Shown: positions 6,185-13,123, counted from the first letter of the stretch. The stretch is 13,213 bases of DNA from Nostoc sp. GT001 (GCF_030382115.1 NZ_JAUDRJ010000003.1:5326216-5339428); one strand, 5' to 3'. Translations and numbers: made by a program. Notes: generated by a model not told the origin, from the sequence alone.

Positions 6185-6229
6185 AGCAAGCGATCGCACT
6201 TTGATTTTTGGGTATGATTTAGAGCGATC
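6156..6229 (+). repeat. Right copy of the direct repeat flanking the Rpn-xisHI segment
   Basis: This is the partner of 4396-4473. It covers the last nine codons of xisI, the stop, a HIP1 octamer (6190-6197) and TTGGGTATGATTTAGAGCGA (6208-6227). The left copy has its HIP1 at the far end and a degraded one in the middle, so the two have diverged. Confidence 0.65.
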
Positions 6230-6271
6230 ATCGTCAGATCCAGTTAGGCGAATAAATCTCTACGAGAGTTA

Positions 6272-6292
6272 TTTTCAATCAATCATTGAAAA
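6272..6292. other. Perfect A/T-rich hairpin between converging genes
   Basis: TTTTCAAT (6272-6279) pairs perfectly with ATTGAAAA (6285-6292) around a 5-base loop. It sits between the ends of xisI (+) and dut (-). No T tract follows on either strand, so termination is only a possibility. Confidence 0.3.
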
Positions 6293-6402
6293 CTTCAAAA
6301 GCTAAAATCCAAGACAATTTAGATTTTTTGATACTTAAGGTTTAGCCTACGTTACACTTTATGGCTAATTTTGAAATAACTTACTAATGATTATTTTATT
6401 TT

Positions 6403-6837
6403 TTATACAGTCATCCCTGTTGAACCAAATCCACTATTTCCTCTAGTAGTTTCACTTAGGTTTTCTACTTCTTGAACATCAACATGAATAATTGGAGTAA
6501 TAACCATCTGAGCTATTTTCATTCCTTTTAAGACCTGAAAGGAACTTTTGCCATGATTAATTAAAATAACGCCAACTTCTCCTCTATAGCCTGCATCTAC
6601 TGTCCCTGGAGTGTTAAGAACAGTAATTGAATACTTGAGTGCTAAACCGCTTCTAGGGCGTACTTGAGCCTCAGTCCCTTGAGGTAATTCTATTGCAATA
6701 CCTGTATGTATAAGTTGAGTTGTACCAGGCAAAAGTTCTACATCTTCAGTTGAGAAGAGGTCTAAACCTGAATCATCATTGTGTTCATATTTAGGAATAA
6801 TAGCTAGTTTATTAAGCTTCATTATTTTGAGTTTCAT
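6403..6837 (-). CDS. dut: dUTP diphosphatase (dUTPase)
   Basis: This is a trimeric dUTPase that cleaves dUTP to dUMP and pyrophosphate, keeping uracil out of DNA and feeding ThyX. The product has 144 residues, normal for the family, and all five motifs: 1, SGLDLFS (23-29); 2, PRSGLA (61-66); 3, [11 protein letters not shown] (78-88, catalytic Asp81 and sugar-stacking Tyr84); 4, GMKIAQMV (105-112); 5, [10 protein letters not shown] (132-141). It should be active. ATG 6837 is preferred over the in-frame ATG at 6822 because the first strand normally starts at this point. No good Shine-Dalgarno is visible. It is the last gene of the minus-strand run and lies 56 bases after the membrane-anchored dUTPase-like gene. 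It is A/T-rich, like that neighbour and unlike rph or pgl. Confidence 0.95.
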   Translation of the reverse strand: MKLKIMKLNKLAIIPKYEHNDDSGLDLFSTEDVELLPGTTQLIHTGIAIELPQGTEAQVRPRSGLALKYSITVLNTPGTVDAGYRGEVGVILINHGKSSFQVLKGMKIAQMVITPIIHVDVQEVENLSETTRGNSGFGSTGMTV

Positions 6838-6893
6838 ATTTATTATTTCGTATATAACTTGTTTGCTGTAATTATGTTTTACTTGATTAATTA

Positions 6894-7745
6894 CTATTTT
6901 AAATCATTAAATGCTTTTGCTAACAAAGAGGCAGGGATAACAAATAGTACTGTATATACAGAATTTACTGCTAAATCATACCAAGGCTTTTTTTCTAGCT
7001 CATCCTTATTAAAAGACAAATATAATAGTAAACCCATCAAAAAAAAGAAACAAAATAAAGAACTTATATATTTAATCTTTGATATTCGCTTTTGCCGTTC
7101 CAATTTAAATTTTATTTCTGCTTCATTTTTAATTTTTTCATTTTCTAATTTGCGTCCTTCAAAAATCTTTTGGAAATCAGGACATTCATTTAATTTTAAT
7201 TTTAACTGATCTGGTATGTTTCTAAAATCTTCATCTAGCCAATTATTTTCATCCTGAGTTACAGTAAATCCCTGTAAGACTTCTCTTTTACCTGGTAAAT
7301 TACTACCTTGTAAAATAGATGCTTCTGTCACAACATAGTAAAATATTAAACTCACAAAAGTATCTTTTTCAGCAATTAGAATAATATCTTCGTTGCCATA
7401 ATTGTGTACTGTAATCAATGAAACACCTATATATTCTGGATCTAAAGTTGTACCAATATGTGATAGCCCTTTAGATACAAGTGCTACTTTAGAATGATAT
7501 GTTCCGGCGACCTTATTAGAAACCCAAACAGCCTCATTAGTCTGTATTAATGCAGTTGAGCCTTTGACAATAGTAATTTTGTTAGTATTTATATCATATA
7601 TACTTTGCTTTGTCTCTAAATTCCAAGCCAACTTACTTACTGTTAAATTATAACTTGCACTTCTTAATTTTTGCTTAGAAAAGGGGTAAATCGCTATATT
7701 TAATCCAATTTCCTTTTCTATATCTACGTTACTTAGAATAGTCAT
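6894..7745 (-). CDS. Membrane-anchored dUTPase/dCTP-deaminase-fold protein, function unknown
   Basis: The 283-residue protein has two parts. Residues 1-140 align by eye with the Dcd/dUTPase fold: [10 protein letters not shown] (27-36, cf. SYGYDIRLS in Dcd), [12 protein letters not shown] (83-94, the GRSSLARLG position), [17 protein letters not shown] (101-117, like dUTPase motif 3 with Asp102 and Tyr105), and [12 protein letters not shown] (127-138, motif 4). The Dcd catalytic Glu position (TLEFSN) reads ITVHN here, so deamination is not expected; dUTPase-type Asp102 is kept. Residues 190-222 are a charged, helical, probably coiled segment. Two membrane spans follow (about 227-245 and 262-278), placing the nucleotide domain in the cytosol. 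AAGGAG at 7752-7757 sets the start. It lies 28 bases after dcd and 56 before dut, probably in one transcript. It is strongly A/T-rich. Hydrolase, sensor or defence effector are all possible. Confidence 0.75.
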   Translation of the reverse strand: MTILSNVDIEKEIGLNIAIYPFSKQKLRSASYNLTVSKLAWNLETKQSIYDINTNKITIVKGSTALIQTNEAVWVSNKVAGTYHSKVALVSKGLSHIGTTLDPEYIGVSLITVHNYGNEDIILIAEKDTFVSLIFYYVVTEASILQGSNLPGKREVLQGFTVTQDENNWLDEDFRNIPDQLKLKLNECPDFQKIFEGRKLENEKIKNEAEIKFKLERQKRISKIKYISSLFCFFFLMGLLLYLSFNKDELEKKPWYDLAVNSVYTVLFVIPASLLAKAFNDLK

Positions 7746-7773
7746 ATATAACTCCTTATTTATTTTGAATTAC

Positions 7774-8373
7774 TTAGACTTTAGCTAGAGTTACAATCTC
7801 TAGCTGATCTTGATATTTACCCTGTCTTGCTTCATAACTAATAGCGCAGGGTTCGCCTTCTAAAAATAGCAATTGCACCACTCCTTCATTAGCGTAAATG
7901 CGACAGTCTGCGCTGGAAGAATTGGAAAATTCTAAAGTTAAATGACCTCGCCATGCAGCCTCAGCAGGCGTTAGGTTTGCTATTATGCCACAACGTGCAT
8001 ACGTAGATTTTCCAATACAAATTACAGTAATATTCTCAGGAACCTCTAGTTTTTCTAGAGCAACCCCAAGTCCATAGGAATGAGCAGGTAAAATAAAATA
8101 ACTGCCATTAGCATCGGTATGCAGTGCTGTTGGCTCCAGATTTTGAGGATTAAAGTTTTTGGGATCGACCACAGTTCCGGGAATGTGACGAAAAATGCGG
8201 AACTCGGCCGAAGAAAGGCGTATATCGTAGCCATAAGAAGATAAACCGTAGCTAATTACATGTTTAACTGCTACCGATCCATCTTTTTGCACTTTTCGGA
8301 TTAAACTTGGCTCAAAGGGTGAAATTAGACCCTGTTGAGCCATTTCAGTAATCCAGATATCGTTTTTAATCAC
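7774..8373 (-). CDS. dcd: dCTP deaminase
   Basis: The enzyme turns dCTP into dUTP and ammonia. The 199-residue product has the Dcd layout: MIKNDIWI at the start, SYGLSSYGYDIRLSSAEF (41-58), GKSTYARCGI (121-130, with Ser123 and Arg127 at the positions of E. coli Ser111/Arg115), and WRGHLTLEFSN (141-151), where Glu148 is the catalytic glutamate. The C-terminal GKYQDQ loop closes over the nucleotide in this family. The start is GTG at 8373, supported by the conserved first residues; its ribosome site is weak. It lies 56 bases after the CobO-like gene and 28 before the membrane protein gene. A separate dut gene in the same run fits a mono-functional deaminase that needs dUTPase to finish the job. 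Confidence 0.94.
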   Translation of the reverse strand: MIKNDIWITEMAQQGLISPFEPSLIRKVQKDGSVAVKHVISYGLSSYGYDIRLSSAEFRIFRHIPGTVVDPKNFNPQNLEPTALHTDANGSYFILPAHSYGLGVALEKLEVPENITVICIGKSTYARCGIIANLTPAEAAWRGHLTLEFSNSSSADCRIYANEGVVQLLFLEGEPCAISYEARQGKYQDQLEIVTLAKV

Positions 8374-8403
8374 AACTTCACAGCTAATTCAAACGGAATT
8401 ACT

Positions 8404-8413
8404 AGGATATCCT
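8404..8413. other. 10-base palindrome in the CobO-like/dcd gap
   Basis: AGGATATCCT is a perfect palindrome in the 56-base gap before dcd, flanked by AATT on both sides at similar distance. It may be an operator or chance. Confidence 0.2.
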
Positions 8414-8429
8414 GAATTGAGTCTTTTGT

Positions 8430-8966
8430 TTAAGGTCGATAACTCCGACGGATTTCTGTAATTTGATCTGCTACATCTAAGAGGGATTTTGGCATCTCTG
8501 GCCCTGTGAGAATAATATCGACGTGGGGAGGGCGTTTTGCCAAAAACGCTAAAACTTCTGTTTCAGGAATTAAACCAAAGTTGATCGCTAAACTTAACTC
8601 ATCTAACACCACGAGAGAATACTTACTCTCACACACAACTTGTTGTGTATACTGCCACAGCTTTTGTAAGGCTTGATTTTCTGTATCGTCTAAATGTGGT
8701 GTATCGATACAACGAGGCAAATCACAGCGAATCCAATCTAAATTTTGTCCTAATTGTATAGGTCGATCTTGCCCTTGGCGGATACCTCCTTTGAGAAACT
8801 GTACTATTAATACTGGCGTTCCTTGTCCAGCTATTCTCAGTGATTGAGCCATCACACTCGTGAAAAAGTTACGATGTGAGCTAGTGAAAACTTGCACTAG
8901 ACCTTCAACTGGATATGGTAGAGTTAGGGTTGAATTGATACTTTGAGTTTCTAGCTGGGCAACCAT
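8430..8966 (-). CDS. CobO-like P-loop-fold protein with a degenerate Walker A
   Basis: The 178-residue product resembles cob(I)yrinic acid a,c-diamide adenosyltransferase (CobO/BtuR): SLRIAGQGTPVLIVQFLKG (42-60) is the family's second strand, LVVLDEL (118-124) the Walker B region, and HVDIILTGPEMP (148-159) the family's LTGR loop. But where CobO has GDGKGKTT after VFT, this protein has SSHRNFFTS (29-37), so the P-loop lysine and threonine are missing and ATP binding by the normal mode is unlikely. The start is ATG 8966; the frame runs up to 9083, but that extension is low in conservation signals and looks intergenic. It heads the minus-strand run to dcd. It may be a non-catalytic CobO paralogue; a nucleotide-related role beside dcd is inference. 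Confidence 0.75.
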   Translation of the reverse strand: MVAQLETQSINSTLTLPYPVEGLVQVFTSSHRNFFTSVMAQSLRIAGQGTPVLIVQFLKGGIRQGQDRPIQLGQNLDWIRCDLPRCIDTPHLDDTENQALQKLWQYTQQVVCESKYSLVVLDELSLAINFGLIPETEVLAFLAKRPPHVDIILTGPEMPKSLLDVADQITEIRRSYRP

Positions 8967-9415
8967 AAAGTTAAGTTCAAAAAAATACAATAAGTAAAGG
9001 GTTATTACTGGCGGTAAAACTGACAAATTTGCCTGTATAATCAATCTGTTTTTCACAGGTGTGGTGGATTTGGCAAATTGCATTCTTAGTCAACACTAGG
9101 TTTGTATTGAAGTCAAGAGTTCTGCTTGATTTACAGCAGATTTCAGATAAATGAAGTACATAGACAAAACCCGAAAGCCTGTAGAGACTTTGCATATAAC
9201 GTCTCTAGATGTAGTTTATAAAACCGCTAACTGCTGTAAGTTTTCGTCTTTCCTCTGTAATGAGTTGTAAAAATGAAAACATAAAATCTCTAGTTCCAAT
9301 TATTTAAAAAAGCTAGGCACAACGCCTAAAAATCGCTAAATGTTAAATTTGTCGGTTGTTTGGGCAAAACAGACTTAGCTAGTAGTGAATTTGACAGGAT
9401 GAGGAGTAAATCGTT
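8967..9415. other. Intergenic region between divergent genes
   Basis: About 450 bases lie between the CobO-like gene (-) and the adenylate-kinase-like gene (+). The contents I can support are the dispersed palindrome at 9181-9208, a small hairpin TAGGC/GCCTA (9314-9328), and a strong GAGGAG at 9401-9406 serving the plus-strand gene. Promoters for both genes must lie here, but I cannot place them. No RNA gene is recognised. Confidence 0.6.
9181..9208. repeat. Dispersed palindromic repeat (degenerate)
   Basis: GTAGAGAC at 9181-9188 and GTCTCTAG at 9201-9208 form an inverted repeat (7 bp perfect) around TTTGCATATAAC. This looks like a decayed copy of the GTAGAGACG...CGTCTCTAC palindrome often found between genes in Nostoc-type genomes (from memory). 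Confidence 0.5.
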
Positions 9416-10039
9416 GTGAGATTGGTGATTCTGGGAGGTTCAGGATCGGGAAAAAGCACTCAAGCACAAAGGCTTTGCAGATACTTTGATATTCCTCTGA
9501 TTTCCACAGGTGAGATTTTACGAGAAGCAATATCTGGCAATCAGCCCCTACCGGAATTTCGATGGTTGGAAGCCGATCCCCGGACTTCTCTTTCGGTTTA
9601 CGCTAGCTTGAGTGAACTAGGCTACCACGCACGGCCTTACATGCAAAAAGGGGAGTTAGTTCCAGACGAAACGATCGTTGAATTGATCCGAATTCGCCTC
9701 AGACAACCAGATATTAATTGCGATTGGGTGTTAGAAGGCTATCCCCGTACTGCCTTCCAAGCTGAAGAATTAGATTTTTTATTGGATGATTTAGGGCAAA
9801 AGCTAGATTGGGCAATTTATCTCCAAGTCCCGGAAGCAGTTATGGTTAGTCGATCCTTGGGGCGATCGCTACCAGATGACCAACCAGAAATCGTGCAGCG
9901 CCGTGTAGAATTATTCTACGATCGCACCATTCCCATCCTAGAATATTACGACCGTCGTCGCTGCTTATTGACCATCAACGGCGACCAATCGCCAGAAATG
10001 GTACAGCAAAATATTTTGACTCTGCTTTCAGTTCCTTGA
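9416..10039 (+). CDS. Adenylate-kinase-family nucleoside monophosphate kinase (divergent)
   Basis: A cytosolic kinase that should transfer phosphate from ATP to a nucleoside monophosphate. It has 207 residues: P-loop GGSGSGKST (7-15), ISTGEILREA (29-38) of the NMP-binding part, GELVPDETIVELI (79-91), EGYPRT (107-112), and DDQPEIVQRRVELFYDRT (154-171) ending the short LID. Between LREA and ARPYM about 33 residues replace the usual 11 or so, an insertion of about 22 (PLPEFRWLEADPRTSLSVYA) in the NMP-binding domain. This suggests a specialised paralogue, not the main adk. GTG 9416 is the only sensible start: an in-frame TAA lies at 9407-9409, and GAGGAG is nine bases upstream. AMP is the likely substrate, but the insertion could change it. 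Confidence 0.88.
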   Translation: MRLVILGGSGSGKSTQAQRLCRYFDIPLISTGEILREAISGNQPLPEFRWLEADPRTSLSVYASLSELGYHARPYMQKGELVPDETIVELIRIRLRQPDINCDWVLEGYPRTAFQAEELDFLLDDLGQKLDWAIYLQVPEAVMVSRSLGRSLPDDQPEIVQRRVELFYDRTIPILEYYDRRRCLLTINGDQSPEMVQQNILTLLSVP

Positions 10040-10040
10040 A

Positions 10041-10090
10041 GAGTACTGAGTGCTGAGTGGGAGAGTTAGGAGTTAGGAGTTAGGAGTTTG
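10041..10090 (+). repeat. Heptamer tandem repeat
   Basis: GAGTTAG is repeated three times, then once as GAGTTTG (10063-10090), preceded by CTGAGTG twice (10046-10059). These are short tandem repeats of the type common between genes in heterocyst-forming cyanobacteria. They lie between the kinase gene and rph. Confidence 0.75.
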
Positions 10091-10182
10091 GAAAAATTAT
10101 TGCCAATGCCCAGTGCCCAAAAAGATGATTTACAACACTAAGGTAATCTTAAGGCAGTATTGTAAAACTTGAGGCAATTCCA

Positions 10183-10926
10183 ATGGCTTGGCAGCGTCCT
10201 GACGGTCGGATTCCCTACGAACTACGTCCGATTAGCTTTCACCCCAGTTTCACCCGCTTTGCCCCCGGTTCTGTTCTCGCAAGATGCGGTGATACTCAGG
10301 TACTTTGTACTGTTAGCGTTAATAAGGGAGTTCCGAAGTTTCTTGAAGGAACTGGTAAAGGCTGGCTAACTGCTGAGTACCGAATGCTACCATCTGCTAC
10401 ACAAAAACGCCAAGAAAGGGAATTATTGAAATTATCTGGACGGACGCAAGAAATTCAGCGTTTAATTGGCCGCAGCTTACGCGCAGCAGTGGATTTTGAG
10501 GCACTGGGAGAACGCACGCTGACTGTAGATGCTGATGTGTTGCAAGCAGATGCCGGAACTCGGACAACAGCCATTACAGGCTCGTTTGTGGCCTTGGCTC
10601 ATGCAATTTCTAAATTATTGCAAGAAGGCGTGTTGGAGCGATCGCCTTTGTGTGGACAGGTAGCGGCAGTTTCCGTAGGATTACTGGAGGGAGAGCCATT
10701 TTTGGATCTAGATTATATCGAAGATGTGGCTGCAACAGTAGATTTTAATGTGGTGATGAATCAACATCTGGGAATCATTGAAGTCCAAGGAACAGCCGAA
10801 GAAGGCAGCTTTAGCCGTACTCAGCTGGATCAACTGCTAGATATTGCCCAAAAAGGAATTCAGGAATTGTTAATTGCCCAACGTGAAGCGATCCCTAACT
10901 GGGAAACGTTGTTGGTGATTAATTAG
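10183..10926 (+). CDS. rph: Ribonuclease PH
   Basis: RNase PH trims the 3' ends of tRNA precursors by phosphorolysis. The 247-residue product has [13 protein letters not shown] (5-17), the strand [16 protein letters not shown] (31-46), [10 protein letters not shown] (61-70), [16 protein letters not shown] (86-101), and [18 protein letters not shown] (116-133), which holds the phosphate-binding GTRT. The length is normal and the gene looks intact and active in the cytosol as a ring-shaped hexamer. ATG 10183 matches the usual start (RPDGR near residue 5); the upstream GAGG at 10171-10174 is a fair ribosome site. It is followed by an A/T-rich hairpin. Confidence 0.96.
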   Translation: MAWQRPDGRIPYELRPISFHPSFTRFAPGSVLARCGDTQVLCTVSVNKGVPKFLEGTGKGWLTAEYRMLPSATQKRQERELLKLSGRTQEIQRLIGRSLRAAVDFEALGERTLTVDADVLQADAGTRTTAITGSFVALAHAISKLLQEGVLERSPLCGQVAAVSVGLLEGEPFLDLDYIEDVAATVDFNVVMNQHLGIIEVQGTAEEGSFSRTQLDQLLDIAQKGIQELLIAQREAIPNWETLLVIN

Positions 10927-10927
10927 G

Positions 10928-10956
10928 TTTATTAATTTTTAATAAGAATTAATAAA
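10928..10956 (+). terminator. A/T-only hairpin after rph
   Basis: TTTATTAATT (10928-10937) and AATTAATAAA (10947-10956) form a perfect 10-bp stem two bases after the rph stop. The stem has no G-C pair and no T tract follows, so a terminator role is weakly supported. Confidence 0.3.
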
Positions 10957-11023
10957 TGTATCCTTTATGGCGTTAATCAACAAAGTATCAAGTAACTGCG
11001 ATGTAAATAAAAATAATCATGAG

Positions 11024-11046
11024 AGTAGTTAGTACGACTGACTACT
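11024..11046. other. Tight hairpin between rph and pgl
   Basis: AGTAGTTAGT (11024-11033) pairs with ACTGACTACT (11037-11046) with one G-T pair and a 3-base loop. No T tract follows. It may be a leader structure of pgl or an operator. Confidence 0.3.
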
Positions 11047-11158
11047 GAAAACTTACCCTTGAAGGTGATAAGGAGGTCTACGTTTTTCCAGTTTACTTAA
11101 TCCACGATGTTAAATGTTTCAAAAGTTAAAAAGGGGGATTGTAATAAGTTCGGTATTG

Positions 11159-11179
11159 TATTGCTGGAAGCCAGCAATA
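11159..11179 (+). promoter_or_regulatory. Perfect hairpin just before the pgl start
   Basis: TATTGCTGG (11159-11167) pairs perfectly with CCAGCAATA (11171-11179) around the loop AAG, 13 bases before the ATG at 11193. GATGAAG (11184-11190) remains free as a weak ribosome site. A 9-bp stem this close to the ribosome footprint could affect translation or protect the 5' end. Confidence 0.4.
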
Positions 11180-11192
11180 TGATGATGAAGCC

Positions 11193-11915
11193 ATGAACAA
11201 AACCGTTGAAGTTCTACCGGATCAGCTGGCGCTGGTTGCACGAGCGCTAGAATTAATTCTGTCCAAGTTAGAAACTGCCATTGAGCAGCGGGGGCGGTTT
11301 ACCATCGCCTTGTCTGGTGGCAGTACACCTAAACCGTTATACGAAGCGATCGCTACTCAAAAACTACCTTGGGATAAAATTCATATATTCTGGGGGGATG
11401 AGCGTTACGTACCACCAGATCACCCCGATAGCAATGAACTGATGACGCGTCGTGCGTGGCTAGATCGCATTGACATCCCAGCGGCTAACATTCACCCCGT
11501 ACCAACTTTAGAAGCCAATCCAGAACTGGCTGCTGCCAAGTATGAACAACATCTCAAAGAATTTTTCAATTCTTCTGGGGTCGAGTTTCCCCCCTTGGAT
11601 GTAGTATTACTAGGAATGGGTGATGATGCACACACCGCATCTTTGTTTCCCCACACAGAAGCTCTTAAAGTACGCGATCGCCTTGTGACTGTGGGTAACA
11701 AAGACGGAAACCCCAGGATAAGTTTCACATACCCCTTCATCAACTCTGCTCGTAGCGTGATTTTTCTGGTTGCTGGTGCTAATAAACGACCAGCTTTAGC
11801 GCAAGTCTTTGCACCTGTAGCCGATGACTTTACTTACCCATCCCGCTTAATTAAGCCCCAAGGAGAACTTTGGTGGCTGCTGGATGCGGCAGCAGGTTTG
11901 GAACTTCAACATTGA
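11193..11915 (+). CDS. pgl: 6-phosphogluconolactonase
   Basis: The enzyme hydrolyses 6-phosphogluconolactone, the second step of the oxidative pentose phosphate pathway, in the cytosol. It is the DevB/NagB-like type with 240 residues: IALSGGSTPKPLY (38-50), FWGDERYVPPDHPDSN (66-81), VVLLGMGDDAHTASLFP (137-153), and the C-terminal LWWLLDAAAG. GMGDDAH has Ala where many homologues have Gly, with the key Asp and His retained. The ATG at 11193 is supported by GATGAAG at 11184-11190. It stands alone, with tandem repeats behind it. In heterocyst formers this pathway supplies NADPH for nitrogen fixation in the dark and in heterocysts, but nothing here shows such regulation. Confidence 0.95.
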   Translation: MNKTVEVLPDQLALVARALELILSKLETAIEQRGRFTIALSGGSTPKPLYEAIATQKLPWDKIHIFWGDERYVPPDHPDSNELMTRRAWLDRIDIPAANIHPVPTLEANPELAAAKYEQHLKEFFNSSGVEFPPLDVVLLGMGDDAHTASLFPHTEALKVRDRLVTVGNKDGNPRISFTYPFINSARSVIFLVAGANKRPALAQVFAPVADDFTYPSRLIKPQGELWWLLDAAAGLELQH

Positions 11916-11930
11916 AGAATGGGGCATTGG

Positions 11931-12041
11931 GGACAAGAGGCAGAGGTGCAAAGGGGCAGAGGGGCAGAGGGGAAAAACTTACTGAACTTCTCCTCTGCTC
12001 CCCTGCTCCCCTACCCCTCTGCTTCCCCGCTCCCCTTCCCC
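11931..12041. repeat. G-rich/C-rich short tandem repeats forming a long imperfect hairpin
   Basis: AGGGGC/AGAGGGGC units on the left (11950-11972) are mirrored by CTCCTCTGCTCCCCTGCTCC (11989-12008) and further CCCCTCTGC units to 12041. The arms can pair over about 20 bases around AAAAACTTACTGAAC. Both strands read as open frames here, but they encode only Arg/Gly- or Pro/Leu-rich repeats and are not genes. This is typical intergenic repeat DNA of filamentous cyanobacteria; it may also end pgl transcription. Confidence 0.7.
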
Positions 12042-12164
12042 GTGTAAGAGTGTCCAATTCATTGTTCCATTAGCAGTAATTGCTAGAATCTAAAGCTAGG
12101 GCCGCCCTCTGCTTGCCAGTCCTACCTACTATTTATGATGATCTTGAACAAAGGCTAAATATCG

Positions 12165-13046
12165 ATGATCGTCTGCCCTAATTGCAATCATCCCAATCCT
12201 GATGGCGCTGTCCAGTGTGAAGCTTGCTATACACCATTACCTGCGACTACTAATTGTCCCAGTTGTGGGGCAACTGTGCAGGCAGATGCTGCATTCTGCG
12301 GTCAGTGTGGCTATAACCTTCACTCAGCAGGAGTTCCACACGTTCATCCCGCAGTAGCTACAACAGTTACTCCCGATATTCCTGTGGAAGTGCCAGCGTT
12401 AGTTCCACCCGATCCATTGTTAGAACTTTTACAACCAGATGCTTTGGGAATGAGCGGTTCTACTAACTCCCATCCTCCCGAATCATCTTTACCACCAACA
12501 GAGATGGCAGTTCCCCCAGAACCTACGCCACAGATGCCTATTGCAGAAAGCAGCCCTCAAGAAGCTGTGTCAACCGTTGTAGCTCAACCCGTAGTCTCTG
12601 GACAAAGTAGTATTCCGACTCCACCACCTGTGGAACCAGCACCAGCCTCCGAAGCCGAAGTACCCCCGCCAGCAGCACCAGCACCAACTGCAACTGCTGC
12701 CAGAACGCAATTGCAGCAGGTTACAGCGCGGTTACTCCACGTTCAAAGCGATCGCTTAATTGAATTGCCGCAAAATTTCTCTGTGATTCATATCGGCAAG
12801 CCTAATGACCGGATTCCTCCAGATATAGATGTTTCAGGATTTCCCAATTCCGAAATTGTCTCGCGGATTCATGCAGATATTCGCGTCGAGGGAGATGCCC
12901 ATTATGTAGAGGATGTGGGAAGTTCTAATGGCACTTACATCAATAATTTGCCACTTTTACCAGGGAACCGTCATCGCTTGCGACCAGGCGATCGCATCAG
13001 CTTGGGTAAAGGAGACTTAATGACATTCCTCTTTCAACTTGCTTAA
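12165..13046 (+). CDS. Double zinc-ribbon and FHA-domain protein
   Basis: The 293-residue protein has three parts. Residues 1-50 hold two zinc ribbons, with Cys4/Cys7/Cys18/Cys21 and Cys31/Cys34/Cys45/Cys48. Residues about 55-180 are a Pro/Ala/Glu-rich flexible linker. Residues about 187-293 are a forkhead-associated domain that binds phosphothreonine: HIGK (209-212), SRIHADI (233-239), SSNGTYINN (253-261) and LRPGDRISLG (272-281). Lys212 replaces the Arg often found in the GR pair; Ser233 and Asn255 are kept. It is likely a cytosolic adaptor that reads Ser/Thr-kinase signals. AAAGG at 12150-12154 precedes the ATG at a reasonable distance. A further gene begins 77 bases downstream on the same strand. 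The partner kinase is not in the window. Confidence 0.9.
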   Translation: MIVCPNCNHPNPDGAVQCEACYTPLPATTNCPSCGATVQADAAFCGQCGYNLHSAGVPHVHPAVATTVTPDIPVEVPALVPPDPLLELLQPDALGMSGSTNSHPPESSLPPTEMAVPPEPTPQMPIAESSPQEAVSTVVAQPVVSGQSSIPTPPPVEPAPASEAEVPPPAAPAPTATAARTQLQQVTARLLHVQSDRLIELPQNFSVIHIGKPNDRIPPDIDVSGFPNSEIVSRIHADIRVEGDAHYVEDVGSSNGTYINNLPLLPGNRHRLRPGDRISLGKGDLMTFLFQLA

Positions 13047-13092
13047 CTGATTCTTGCTAAATTGTGACATCAGTCTAAGTATTTTCTGCCCA

Positions 13093-13116
13093 TCCTCCGG
13101 CATCCATTTTGGAGGA
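13093..13116 (+). promoter_or_regulatory. Hairpin that can mask the Shine-Dalgarno of the last gene
   Basis: TCCTCC (13093-13098) is the exact reverse complement of GGAGGA (13111-13116), which is the ribosome-binding site (GGAGGAG, 13111-13117) of the gene starting at 13124. The loop is 12 bases. Six pairs, mostly G-C, could hide the site and so control translation. Confidence 0.4.
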
Positions 13117-13123
13117 GCAACAA

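Noticed and set aside
6859..7209. Plus-strand open frame of 116 codons
   Set aside because: It is antisense to the membrane segments and charged helix of the dUTPase-like gene. Its Lys/Phe/Ser-rich product reflects A/T-rich complement.
8967..9083. N-terminal extension of the CobO-like protein with a hydrophobic stretch that looks like a membrane span
   Set aside because: The family match begins only after the Met at 8966. The extension has no conserved motif and looks like translated intergenic A/T-rich DNA.
11069..11077. Shine-Dalgarno-like AAGGAGGT in the rph-pgl gap
   Set aside because: No start codon with a usable frame follows at the right distance, so it is probably chance.
11851..12073. 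Open frames on both strands across the repeat after pgl
   Set aside because: They encode only low-complexity Arg/Gly or Pro/Leu repeats produced by the G-rich/C-rich tandem units.
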